This document shows, piece after piece, positions 36,942-45,515 of a stretch of 52,056 nt of DNA. Origin of the DNA: a virus. How positions within the stretch are numbered: position 1 is the stretch's first letter; every line of letters begins with the position of its first letter. A program made the translations under genes and the position numbers. Under the pieces are notes generated by a model that did not search any database, had not been told where the DNA came from, and saw only the letters and a list, made by a program, of their open reading frames with translations. The stretch is taken from the IMG/VR virus record IMGVR_UViG_3300017735_000012, positions 1 through 52,056 of that record; one strand, given 5' to 3'.

Positions 36942-37651
36942 AAAAAATCATCAAGTCCTTTCAATGTACGTTTGTTAACTGCTTCACATGATTTACATTT
37001 GAATTCTATATCTTGAGTTACTGTTGGCATAGCCTCAACCCAAGTTGTAATAGCTTCAAACTGCGAAGTAGTTAATGAATCTAAAAACCTTTGTACTTCT
37101 TCAATCGGTTCATCGCTAATTTTAATAGCTTCTTCTTCAGTATAAACTGTATCAATGCATGCAATAATAAGATCCATCAATACGTCTGTCCTTGATTTAT
37201 CATCATCAAAGAATGTGCCACGATTCATAAAGAAAGAATACGTAGGATGCCTCAGTTTTATTGAGATCTCATCAGTGATTTTAACAGTGTTCTTATCTTC
37301 AGTTTGTAGAACCTCGATTTTATCAAGATTTACTGTTACTTCATTTGATTCTTCGCATTCTTGGCAAGCAATCATAATTTTTGCTGCTTCACCAACAGAC
37401 TTAGATCTAATTTTAGTAAAAATATAATCTACGTCATACGTTGTTAACTTATTTAATTCATAATCACCTATTACACATGTGTCAATAGTATTCATAATAG
37501 AATTTACAATTTCTTTTTTATTCTGTGATTCGTATGCTAACATCAATACTTTTTGTTCTTTAACTAAGAATGGTCTGTATTTAACTTGATTGTTTGTTGA
37601 TGGAATAACTAAATCATATTGTGGATTGTCATTCAAACGTGGTAGTGCCAT
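36938..37651 (-). CDS. gp26: gp26-like baseplate hub protein/chaperone
   Basis: A 237-residue protein of the T4 baseplate family (T4 gp26 is 208). It opens MALPRLNDNPQYDLVIPSTN, has VKYRPFLVKEQKVLMLAYES, the Cys pair IACQECEESNEV and the second pair FKCKSCEAVNKRT, which may bind zinc, and ends KGLDDFF on TAA. T4 gp26 is needed for hub assembly but is not a clear virion part, as expected of a chaperone. The last coding bases hold a slippery T run (36941-36947). GGAG precedes the start. Confidence 0.85.
   Translation of the reverse strand: MALPRLNDNPQYDLVIPSTNNQVKYRPFLVKEQKVLMLAYESQNKKEIVNSIMNTIDTCVIGDYELNKLTTYDVDYIFTKIRSKSVGEAAKIMIACQECEESNEVTVNLDKIEVLQTEDKNTVKITDEISIKLRHPTYSFFMNRGTFFDDDKSRTDVLMDLIIACIDTVYTEEEAIKISDEPIEEVQRFLDSLTTSQFEAITTWVEAMPTVTQDIEFKCKSCEAVNKRTLKGLDDFF
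36941..36947 (-). other. Slippery heptamer T TTT TTT at the gp26 stop
   Basis: In the gp26 frame the end reads GAT TTT TTT TAA. A -1 slip on T TTT TTT puts the ribosome in the gp51-like frame (TTA ATA AAC...). The heptamer has the X XXY YYZ form and lies immediately before the stop codon. Confidence 0.65.
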
Positions 37652-37660
37652 TTATTTCTC

Positions 37661-38329
37661 CTATAAACCCAAAGATCCCAACCCGGCTGAAGCTGAAATC
37701 CATCCTTGGCCACTTGATGTATTTTGCCAATTAGTATAAGCTATCGTAACTGATACTTGTACTAATCCATCAAGTTCATTATTTAATTCGATTGTTGATA
37801 CATTAATTGGAAATGCATCAATAAGTTCTACTGAATATACACTTCCTCCGCCTAATCCTAGATTTACTCGAATAGGTCCAAGATTTGCACCTGCACCTAT
37901 TAACGGTTTTCTTAGTTGATGTATCTTAATGCTACGTGCATAATCTTTTTTGTAGTTTGCTTCACCAGGTGTTTCACTAATTGTTATAGCACGCCATTCA
38001 TCAAAATACTTTACAATTCCATAATCATTTAAACAATAAAAGGTAAGAGTTACATCATCAACCGCATAGCCATATGCTACTCTTTGGTTTTCAGCGCCTA
38101 TAGCTCTGTCGTGTGTTAATACTCTTTTACCTGGTAACTCTGCTGAAGCACAGATAATATTCATATCTGCTCCACCTAATAGATTTGATAGTTGTGTAAG
38201 TACACCAACTAGACCACCAAGTTGTGGTTTACCACCAAGATTTGATGGTAGCTGGACCAAAAACTGATTACTGCGGGCAAAGCCCATTTTTAATGAAGCT
38301 GCTGACTTTAGCTGGTCGATTGATGTCAT
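37661..38329 (-). CDS. gp54-like tail-tube/baseplate protein
   Basis: A 222-residue protein. FARSNQFLVQLPS, NIICASAELPGKRVLTHDRA, VAYGYAVDDVTLTFYCLNDY and VSVTIAYTNWQNTSSGQG follow the layout of T4 tube-type proteins (gp19 fold). The N-terminal helix (SIDQLKSAASLKMG) and position between baseplate genes favour gp54, the tube initiator, over gp19 itself. It forms the first ring of the tail tube on the baseplate. AGGAG lies upstream, and the start overlaps the stop of the preceding gene (ATGA). Confidence 0.6.
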   Translation of the reverse strand: MTSIDQLKSAASLKMGFARSNQFLVQLPSNLGGKPQLGGLVGVLTQLSNLLGGADMNIICASAELPGKRVLTHDRAIGAENQRVAYGYAVDDVTLTFYCLNDYGIVKYFDEWRAITISETPGEANYKKDYARSIKIHQLRKPLIGAGANLGPIRVNLGLGGGSVYSVELIDAFPINVSTIELNNELDGLVQVSVTIAYTNWQNTSSGQGWISASAGLGSLGL

Positions 38330-38910
38330 ACCATACTCCTACTATTTTTATATACTTGAGCTTGATTAGATTTTTGCCAATCAGCTGTAGGTAAGAATGT
38401 AGCAATCTCCCATTCAGGTGCATGTACTCTTGCAAATCGACTTTTAACATGCGCAGTAAGATAGTGTTTATAGCAAGGTTTAAAATATCGCATCTTACTT
38501 GAAGCATTTAATAATTTATAATTTAATTGAAATTTCGTAGTTTCATCATATGATTTATTATTAGTAATTTCAAGTAATGTATCTAAAAATTTTGCACGTA
38601 AAACTGGAGGCAGATAATGTAAGTTCAAACCAAAAAATCCTCCAGGTGCAGGACCAACTACAATAGCTAGAGGAAACTTATCATAGAATGGTAAAGTGTC
38701 TTTATGTTTTGGATCATAAAAGAACATATTCATTGATCCAACTAGCTGACGATTACTAAGTTTAGTCTGATCGTCTTTCATAAGATCAAGTCTATTAACA
38801 CGGCCTAGGCTTTGTGCTTTCTTACGAAACCAATCGCGTGCCTCTTGACTGCGTGGATTAATACCTGCACGAAATGCTTCGTACCCAATCGTTTGAAATA
38901 GATTACTCAT
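38326..38910 (-). CDS. Head-completion protein, gp2-like (DNA end protector?)
   Basis: A 194-residue protein starting MSNLFQTIGYEAFRAGINPR. The block MFFYDPKHKDTLPFYDKFPL with GGFFGLNLHYLPPVLRAKFL is one I recall from proteins annotated as gp2 in cyanophages. In T4, gp2 is adjacent to gp4 and protects DNA ends in filled heads. The late box TATAAATA stands only 5 nt before the ATG. The gp2 name rests on memory and gene order, so it is tentative. Confidence 0.55.
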   Translation of the reverse strand: MSNLFQTIGYEAFRAGINPRSQEARDWFRKKAQSLGRVNRLDLMKDDQTKLSNRQLVGSMNMFFYDPKHKDTLPFYDKFPLAIVVGPAPGGFFGLNLHYLPPVLRAKFLDTLLEITNNKSYDETTKFQLNYKLLNASSKMRYFKPCYKHYLTAHVKSRFARVHAPEWEIATFLPTADWQKSNQAQVYKNSRSMV

Positions 38911-38915
38911 GAGTC

Positions 38916-38923
38916 TATTTATA
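38916..38923 (-). promoter_or_regulatory. T4-type late promoter box before the gp2-like gene
   Basis: Exact TATAAATA on the minus strand, in the 13-nt gap between genes, 5 nt before the ATG at 38910. In T4 the start point lies about 6 nt after the box, so the message would be leaderless. Confidence 0.5.
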
Positions 38924-39421
38924 TCACTTTTTCTTCTTTTTACGATAAGGAACTAGAGGTTTAAGCGGTTTCAATTTACCAGGTTGGGCTTTAGGCATAA
39001 TACCATTTTCACGTAATGTGTGTTCTGTCCAGATTTGGAATTCCCAACCTCTATCTTTTGCATATTTATTTGCAGCTTCCCACTTATTCATGTTTTTGAC
39101 ATATGTTAGTGATTCTGAAATATATTTTTTAGTGCGTTTAGTGCCTGTAGGTGGAGAAGTTTCTTTATTAGGCTTTATCTCTACAAGCACAGTTTTGCCA
39201 TTCTGAAATGTAATTTTCAGATCTACAAAATATCTATGGTATCTCTTATCGACGTCGTAGTAATATGGTACTACAGTCTCTTCGGATGACCATGATTTTA
39301 CTTCAGGTGTTTTATCGCACCACATAAAGGCATATTTTTCCCACATAGATCGATAAACGACCTTATAAGGATTGCCTTTATACTTTTTAATGTTAGGTCG
39401 GTATCTTCCAGAATATGCCAT
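38924..39421 (-). CDS. gp4: gp4 head completion protein (TnsA-like nuclease fold)
   Basis: About 165 residues from ATG 39421; a longer frame to 39454 adds 11 unlikely residues. MAYSGRYRPNIKKYKGNPYK and VVYRSMWEKYAFMWCD are the gp4/gp50 signature, followed by YHRYFVDLKITFQNGKTVLVE with Asp and IEIKPNKE, a PD-(D/E)XK/TnsA-like core. A lysine tail ends it. In T4, gp4 finishes the head after packaging and before tail joining. A minus-strand late box lies at 39457-39464. Confidence 0.85.
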   Translation of the reverse strand: MAYSGRYRPNIKKYKGNPYKVVYRSMWEKYAFMWCDKTPEVKSWSSEETVVPYYYDVDKRYHRYFVDLKITFQNGKTVLVEIKPNKETSPPTGTKRTKKYISESLTYVKNMNKWEAANKYAKDRGWEFQIWTEHTLRENGIMPKAQPGKLKPLKPLVPYRKKKKK

Positions 39422-39428
39422 TTTTTGA

Positions 39429-39436
39429 TATAAATA
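39429..39436 (+). promoter_or_regulatory. T4-type late promoter box of the plus-strand baseplate operon
   Basis: Exact TATAAATA, 39 nt before ATG 39475; the gp48-like gene has AGGATAGGA in front of its start. Lies between divergent genes and overlaps the leader of gp4. Confidence 0.6.
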
Positions 39437-39456
39437 GGTTGTAAGGTGTTCCATGA

Positions 39457-39464
39457 TATTTATA
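39457..39464 (-). promoter_or_regulatory. T4-type late promoter box of the gp4 operon
   Basis: Exact TATAAATA on the minus strand, 36 nt before ATG 39421. With the box at 39429 it makes a face-to-face pair whose transcripts overlap at their 5' ends. Confidence 0.6.
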
Positions 39465-39474
39465 AGGATAGGAC

Positions 39475-40716
39475 ATGGCAGAAACTCAATATAAAATGGT
39501 GAAGGCTAAAAACGGAAATTGGAAATCTAAGGATTATAGCCAACCAATTCCTAACGATGATGCTGCCAAATCTGCAGCTGGTACAACTACATCAGTTAAA
39601 GTTGCTGACCCATCTAGTTTGTTTAATCAATTAGGTGCAGGCGGAGGCAATGCTAAAGGAGCAATGGGGCCACCATTAATATTAAGATACCCATTAGAAA
39701 ATCAAGACTACTATAAAGCAGCAATTAAATTTGCGCTATATAGTGTCAATCCATATGATATCGATGCACAAGCCGCTAAAAATATTATCGATACACCGTT
39801 TATGGTCAAAGTAGGTGGAGGTAAGAAGGTAACAGAAAATGCCGCAACTGAAGCTAAAACTGCCGAGGCAGATGCTCCAGCTACAGAAAATTATGGAGCT
39901 ATGTCACCTGAAGATATGGCTTCTGATGTTAAGGGTAAAGAACAACAAGAGGCATCATTCACCGGAACTAACATTGATTTAAGTCTTGATCCAACACCTT
40001 TAAATAAAAATATCATATTGTATTTCCCTCCAGGCGTACAACTCAATGATGCTGTTGTCTATGATACTAATACAAATTTAGGACCCGGTGGTGCAACTGC
40101 ACTTGCAGCCATACGCAATGGACAATCATTGGCTGGTTCTGTTGGTACTGGAGTTATGGAAGGTGTAGCAAACTTATTTAGTTTGTTGAAAGGCGACATT
40201 CTGAATCAAGAAGCTGCACAAGTTGCAGCTACTCGAGCATTTAATAAAATGCCTTCAGGCGGTGTACAAAATATGACCCGCATTGCTTTGCAAAAAATGA
40301 TTAATCCTAATACACGAACTATGTTTCAGGGTGTACCAATTCGTGAGTTTGCATTTACATTCCGCATGGTTGCAACTTCTGCATCAGAAGCACGAGAGAT
40401 AGAAAAAATTGTAAAAGAATTTAGAACAGAACTATATCCAGAAGCAGTGCAAGCTGGAGGATTACCAGTTGGTTTTAAATTTCCTAATTTGTTTAAAATT
40501 AATTTTATGTATAACGGAACTACCAATAAATCAATGCCGCAACCTCTTTTATGCTATTTAAGATCTGTCCAAACTTCGTATAATCCAGGTAATATGGTTT
40601 TTCATGCTGATGGTCAACCAACAGAGATTGATCTGTCATTGAGCTTCGCAGAATTCAGAGCACTTACAAAACAAGATATTTTAAAAGGATCATCTGCTTC
40701 AGGAGGACCACATTAA
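39475..40716 (+). CDS. gp48: gp48, tail-tube cap/baseplate protein
   Basis: A 413-residue protein. ILRYPLENQDYYKAAIKFAL and NIILYFPPGVQLNDAVVYD are found in the N-terminal half; the C-terminal half has NPNTRTMFQGVPIREFAFTF, RMVATSASEAREIEKIVKEF, RTELYPEAV and LLCYLRSVQTSYNPGNMVFH, the clear signature of T4 gp48. It caps the baseplate hub and starts the tail tube with gp54. Residues 100-160 form an Ala/Glu-rich insertion. First gene of the plus-strand late operon. Confidence 0.85.
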   Translation: MAETQYKMVKAKNGNWKSKDYSQPIPNDDAAKSAAGTTTSVKVADPSSLFNQLGAGGGNAKGAMGPPLILRYPLENQDYYKAAIKFALYSVNPYDIDAQAAKNIIDTPFMVKVGGGKKVTENAATEAKTAEADAPATENYGAMSPEDMASDVKGKEQQEASFTGTNIDLSLDPTPLNKNIILYFPPGVQLNDAVVYDTNTNLGPGGATALAAIRNGQSLAGSVGTGVMEGVANLFSLLKGDILNQEAAQVAATRAFNKMPSGGVQNMTRIALQKMINPNTRTMFQGVPIREFAFTFRMVATSASEAREIEKIVKEFRTELYPEAVQAGGLPVGFKFPNLFKINFMYNGTTNKSMPQPLLCYLRSVQTSYNPGNMVFHADGQPTEIDLSLSFAEFRALTKQDILKGSSASGGPH

Positions 40717-41471
40717 TGGATTATTTTAAGTATTTTCCATATACTCGATATGTGTTTGGTAATGAAGCCGAAGAAATTGGTACAGGTAAAGTTGTCACTG
40801 AGGTAGTACAAGACATATCACGCTATGTCGATGTAATTGATGAAGTAAAAAGAAGTAAAGCATTTTCTACTCAGTACTATATTCAAGAGAATGAACGACC
40901 TGATAATGTTTCTCAGTTACTTTACGGTAATCCATCATATCATTGGACATTTTGGTTAATGAATGACCATATTAGAGAGCAAGGTTGGCCACTTACATAT
41001 AGGCAAATGCAAAAGCAATTAGAAAGAGATTTTCCAGGTTATGTTGCAATCACTACAACAGATCTTACAGGTCACTATGTTCCAGGTGAGATAGTAACAG
41101 GATCTACATCTGGTGCACGAGCTGAAGTAGTGCGCAGAAGACTTGATTTCGGAGCTATACACCTAAAAATGATTGGCGATCGAAAATTTAATAGCTATGA
41201 ACGTATAGTCTCAAAATCTCTAAGTGCATTACAAACTCAAGCTGTTAATGCCGATATAATGCTTGAGTATAAATCACCGCATCATTATGTTGATGCTTCA
41301 GGTGACAGGGTTGATATTGATCCTGCGTTTGGACCTGGTGCTTTAGTGACTGAAGTTACTATTGAAGATTATTATCATGTACAAAATGATAAACTTAAAG
41401 AGATAAACGTTATTAAACCTGATAGCATTGTTGAAGTAGCTAGTCTTTATAGGGAAGCAATTAGTAGTTAA
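40716..41471 (+). CDS. gp53: gp53 baseplate wedge protein
   Basis: A 251-residue protein. MDYFKYFPYTRYVFGNEAEE at the start and FSTQYYIQENERPDNVSQLL with YGNPSYHWTFWLMNDHIREQ match the T4 gp53 family (YxIxxxxRPExxAxxxYGNPxxxW). The middle (GHYVPGEIVTGSTSGARAEV) is a beta-rich module common in marine phage structural proteins. gp53 joins wedges to the hub. TAATG overlap with gp48. Confidence 0.85.
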   Translation: MDYFKYFPYTRYVFGNEAEEIGTGKVVTEVVQDISRYVDVIDEVKRSKAFSTQYYIQENERPDNVSQLLYGNPSYHWTFWLMNDHIREQGWPLTYRQMQKQLERDFPGYVAITTTDLTGHYVPGEIVTGSTSGARAEVVRRRLDFGAIHLKMIGDRKFNSYERIVSKSLSALQTQAVNADIMLEYKSPHHYVDASGDRVDIDPAFGPGALVTEVTIEDYYHVQNDKLKEINVIKPDSIVEVASLYREAISS

Positions 41472-42823
41472 TGTCAAATCAATCTTTTCAAAATGATGTA
41501 GCTTCATCTGATGTTATTTTTGAAGCATTAAGTATTTTTTCTTCAAGAATGATAGAGGCTGTTGACGTGCGGGATTTTAGTCCAGGTTTGCAAATATTCG
41601 AGCATCTTGATAAACCGTACTTAACTGGCACATTAGTTATAGCAGATACTAGTCGAATATACGATAGAATGGATTTTCAAGGTGCAGAATATCTTGAAGT
41701 AAAACTAAAAAGAAGTCCATCTTCACCAACTTATGTAAAAATATTTAACATAACTGAAGTAACAAATACACGAAAAACTAATGACCAATCAGAAATTATT
41801 ACACTGCAAATTGTAGAAGATCTAGCTTATAAGGCAAAGTTACACAATGTCAATAAACATTATTACGGCAAACCTTCGAAGATTGTAGAATCTATTGCTA
41901 AAGAGTATCTCTATAAAAGTTTGATTACTTCAGAGGAAGTAGATTATCAGGGAGATATGAATGTTATTATTCCTAATTTGAATCCTATCGAGACTATGGT
42001 ATGGTTAAAGGAGCGTATGACAAATATAGAAGGATTTCCATATTTTTTGTATTCTACTATAGGAAAACGGGAATTATTTTTTATAAATTTAGCAGATATG
42101 CTTTCTGCGCCTGCTATTAACAAAAAGACTCCGTTTGTATATTCGCAAGCGCCGACTACAGTAGAAGATAAAAACAAATTTTTTAATATACAAGATTACA
42201 AACATCATAAATCAGAAAACATGCTAAACCTTATATCAAAGGGTCTAGTCGGTGGTGTGTATAATTTTTATAATACTATGGATGCAAAATATGAAGAAGT
42301 TAACTTTGACATAATTAAAGAACTGAATGAGGCTGTATCAACTAAAAACTCAAATCAAAAAACAATGAATGTTGCAGATGACTTTGAAATTGATGGTGAT
42401 AAGTTAAATAATTATAGGTCAAGATACATATACAGATTAAGTTCATCAGGCGCATATAGTATTCTAGAAGGATCTTCTAAAAGCTATGACGAAGAATATA
42501 ATATTGGAGATCATAAGAAAAAAGTTATTAAAGCAGCTTTAAAACAATTGTTAGCTAGAAGCGCTATAGAAATACGAGTATCAGGTAAAGAATTTTTAGC
42601 TGCAGATGGAAGTATGCCTGAACATTATACAATAGGTAATTCAATAAGAATACAATTTATGGGAAATGGACCAAATCAAGAAAAACCATTTCTCGATCCA
42701 AAAAAATCAGGTGATTATATTATCTTTGCAGCAAATCATAGTATGTCTGCTGAAAGGTATGATATAACTTTCTTATGTGTTAAGATAGCAAATATTAATA
42801 ACGCTGAAATTATAGGTGAATAA
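41471..42823 (+). CDS. gp27: gp27-like baseplate hub protein
   Basis: The 450-residue protein shows gp27-type blocks: SRMIEAVDVRDFSPGLQIFE and YLTGTLVIADTSRIYDRMDF near the start, then GAEYLEVKLKR, IITLQIVEDLAYKAKLHNVN, PIETMVWLKERMTNIEGFPY and YEEVNFDIIKELNEAV. gp27 forms the trimeric torus that holds gp5 under the tail tube. Its place in front of the gp5-like gene matches this role. Starts on a TAATG overlap with gp53. Confidence 0.75.
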   Translation: MSNQSFQNDVASSDVIFEALSIFSSRMIEAVDVRDFSPGLQIFEHLDKPYLTGTLVIADTSRIYDRMDFQGAEYLEVKLKRSPSSPTYVKIFNITEVTNTRKTNDQSEIITLQIVEDLAYKAKLHNVNKHYYGKPSKIVESIAKEYLYKSLITSEEVDYQGDMNVIIPNLNPIETMVWLKERMTNIEGFPYFLYSTIGKRELFFINLADMLSAPAINKKTPFVYSQAPTTVEDKNKFFNIQDYKHHKSENMLNLISKGLVGGVYNFYNTMDAKYEEVNFDIIKELNEAVSTKNSNQKTMNVADDFEIDGDKLNNYRSRYIYRLSSSGAYSILEGSSKSYDEEYNIGDHKKKVIKAALKQLLARSAIEIRVSGKEFLAADGSMPEHYTIGNSIRIQFMGNGPNQEKPFLDPKKSGDYIIFAANHSMSAERYDITFLCVKIANINNAEIIGE

Positions 42824-43701
42824 TGATACCAAATAGTAATATTGATTATTACGGAGATCAAACTCGATGGTTTATTGGTACAGCTATTGACATTAATGAT
42901 CCATTAGAAATGGGTAGAGTTAAAGTGCGAGTTTATGGTATTCATAGCGCTGACACTGGAGACATACCGCTTGGTGCATTACCATGGGCTCAAGTAGTAA
43001 CACCTATTACTGAAGGTGGTAGTAGTGGTATAGGTGCAAATACTGGCATAAAACCAATGGCTCAAGTATACGGCATATTTTTAGATGGTAAAAATTCGCA
43101 GTTACCATTAATTTTAGGATCTATACCTAAATTTGAACCTGTACATATTAATCAGACAGAATCAAACTTTACTAGAGACGAGATTCCTAGTCGGCCCGAT
43201 GGAAGTCCAGCAACTCGCAATGTAATAGCAGCTTCTACTCTCGATGATGAAAAATTAATTGGTAGTGATAATAAAGAAAAGTGTTTTAATTTCTTTATAT
43301 CAGACGAAGTACCCGAAAGATTTTTATCACATCAAGCTGCAGGTATTGTGGGTAATTTAATTGTAGAGAGTGGTAACACAGTAGATCCACTTGCTAAAAA
43401 TAAAGGTGAAGGATCATTTGGTATTGCACAGTGGAATCCAGCAACCGAAAGATTAACAAATCTATATTCATTTGCACGAAGAAATAATTTACCACCTGAA
43501 AGTCTATATGTGCAACTTCAGTATATAATACATGAATTATATAAACATTCATATTTTGGTTTGGCCAAATTGCGGGCTGCAGAAGATGTAAAAACAGCGT
43601 CAAATGTATTTGAGCAATATTACGAAAGACCAGCTAAAGGCAGTTCTTTACGAAGAGTTGCTGCATCAAGAGAACTATTAGCTAAGATGGATACAGTATG
43701 A
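42823..43701 (+). CDS. gp5: gp5-like hub protein with OB fold and lysozyme
   Basis: A 292-residue protein. Residues 13-100 form the gp5/VgrG OB fold (RWFIGTAIDINDPLEMGRVK, PWAQVVTPITEGG, GIFLDGKNSQLPLILGSIP). From about 155 onward is a tail lysozyme (Phage_lysozyme2 type): QAAGIVGNLIVESGN with probable catalytic Glu182, and GEGSFGIAQWNPATERL. It cuts host peptidoglycan as the tail enters. The beta-helix needle present in T4 gp5 is missing here and is encoded two genes later. Confidence 0.85.
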   Translation: MIPNSNIDYYGDQTRWFIGTAIDINDPLEMGRVKVRVYGIHSADTGDIPLGALPWAQVVTPITEGGSSGIGANTGIKPMAQVYGIFLDGKNSQLPLILGSIPKFEPVHINQTESNFTRDEIPSRPDGSPATRNVIAASTLDDEKLIGSDNKEKCFNFFISDEVPERFLSHQAAGIVGNLIVESGNTVDPLAKNKGEGSFGIAQWNPATERLTNLYSFARRNNLPPESLYVQLQYIIHELYKHSYFGLAKLRAAEDVKTASNVFEQYYERPAKGSSLRRVAASRELLAKMDTV

Positions 43702-45515
43702 CAGTTAATAAAGAAGAAATGAAGGCACAAGCTGCACAGGCTATTAATGCATTACAATCTACAGGTTTACTTCCTGCTCAAGATGCATTAATTTTAAGTG
43801 CAATGGCTACAACAACTATTGAAATCGCGGCTGATCTTGAAGAGAAAGGCGGATTTAAAAAACTTGGTGCACAAGGTGTAACAGGAGAAACTGTTACTGA
43901 TGGGCCAATGGTTGCCAGACTTACAAATAATGGTCCAGCAAATATTGAAAAAGTAAATACGAAAGTGCAAAGTCAGTCAGAAATTACTGGTAAATCTGGA
44001 GGCAACGGGCAACTTACAGTTGCTATTAGTCAAGCTACACCACAAGCACAAAAGAAAGTATTAGAAGACGTTGTTAAAGCACCAAAAGATGTTATCGATC
44101 AAGTAAATAAAGAAACTTCAACAGCTCCAGATGTCGTAAATGAAGAAATCAAAAAAGATCCAAAAGCTGAACTAAGTAAGTTTATTAAGGCTGCTAAAAA
44201 AGCCGAAAACATTGCATTAGATAATCCTATTGGTTCTCAGAATGATGAGCTCGGTTCTATTGGTGCCAAGTTTGGTAACTTAATGGGAACTCTTGCATCT
44301 CTTACTCAAGGCACAGGTTCATTTAAAGAAGTTGGAGAAGCAATTGCAGATGTAGGTTCTGAAGCTACAGATCCGACCACTGGTGAAAAATTCTTTACTC
44401 AAAATGTTGTTGAGGATAATGGTAATACTAACATTGCAAGATCAGTAACTAAAGGTTCGTCAATCGGAGATCTTGTTTCGTCATTCGAATCAATGAATCT
44501 CAATCTACTTGCTAAGGGATTTGCTGGAAGACATACGAATACACGATCATATAAATTCGAGCCAATCACAACTCAAGAAGAGTTTGAATTAGAAATTACT
44601 AATAGTACTCGAGAACTGCAAAATATGGTTATTGGTTGGTTAGGAAATGCTGCTGATGTTTCATTTACTGTAAAAGAATTACATCTTAAATTAGCTAACA
44701 GTATACCAACAGATGTTGAAGCTATACAATCAGGTATTCAACACCACTATATACTTATGCCTGATGGACAGCTAATTCGTGGTCGTCCAATTGGATACGA
44801 AATGGGCAACTTTCATGATGAAGCAATTCGAGTTGGTGCATGCAATATCCAAATTATGGCAGGATCTACAGAAAGCAAATCAAATCCAAAATGGAAAAGT
44901 TATTATAGTGCTAACAGTATAACTCCTGAACAGTGGGAATCAATTGATATGTTAATACAAAGTTGGTTTAGAACTAAACCAGGTGGAGAAGTACTTACTA
45001 TACAAGATATTCAAGCCGGTAAACTCGAGCCAGGATTTAGTGGTATTGAGTACGTAAAGAAATTTAATAAAGAAAGTATATACCAAGATTTTACTGCATT
45101 TTCTAATGTGCCACAAAAAAGAACAGATGGTACAACACTTGATGTAAAAACTACTACAGCAGAAGTTGCAGAGTCTCCTGCACCAGCCAACGTTCAAGGA
45201 GTACCTGATCCAACTGTTCCTACATCATTATCTGATTTAAAAAAGAAAGTTATACCAGAAAAAGTAGATCCAGCTGCGGATCAAGCAAAATTTGATAAAG
45301 CGGTTGCTGATATGAAAAATGGTAAAGCAGATCTTGATTCTAAGATAGGAGAAGCAGCAAAGATAGGTACAGGTTTATTTGGTGATTTTGCAGATAATAT
45401 TAAAAGCTCGAATAATATATTTGAAGCTGCAGCTAAGACTGCAAGCGGCACAAGACAAAAACTTTTAGATAATGGTTACACATATGACCCTAAAACAAAA
45501 GGTTGGAATAAATGA
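43698..45515 (+). CDS. Hub-associated protein with amidase (PGRP)-like domain
   Basis: A 605-residue protein. Residues 1-300 are helical and low in complexity. About 305-445 resemble an N-acetylmuramoyl-L-alanine amidase: FTVKELHLKLANSIPTD, GIQHHYILMPDGQLIRGRPI, GACNIQIMAGSTESKSNP and NSITPEQWESIDMLIQSW (the HHYI...DGxxxRGRP pattern is typical). The C-terminal 160 residues are again linker-like. It lies between the lysozyme and needle genes and shares 4 nt with each. If active, it gives the tail a second peptidoglycan-cutting activity. Confidence 0.6.
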   Translation: MTVNKEEMKAQAAQAINALQSTGLLPAQDALILSAMATTTIEIAADLEEKGGFKKLGAQGVTGETVTDGPMVARLTNNGPANIEKVNTKVQSQSEITGKSGGNGQLTVAISQATPQAQKKVLEDVVKAPKDVIDQVNKETSTAPDVVNEEIKKDPKAELSKFIKAAKKAENIALDNPIGSQNDELGSIGAKFGNLMGTLASLTQGTGSFKEVGEAIADVGSEATDPTTGEKFFTQNVVEDNGNTNIARSVTKGSSIGDLVSSFESMNLNLLAKGFAGRHTNTRSYKFEPITTQEEFELEITNSTRELQNMVIGWLGNAADVSFTVKELHLKLANSIPTDVEAIQSGIQHHYILMPDGQLIRGRPIGYEMGNFHDEAIRVGACNIQIMAGSTESKSNPKWKSYYSANSITPEQWESIDMLIQSWFRTKPGGEVLTIQDIQAGKLEPGFSGIEYVKKFNKESIYQDFTAFSNVPQKRTDGTTLDVKTTTAEVAESPAPANVQGVPDPTVPTSLSDLKKKVIPEKVDPAADQAKFDKAVADMKNGKADLDSKIGEAAKIGTGLFGDFADNIKSSNNIFEAAAKTASGTRQKLLDNGYTYDPKTKGWNK

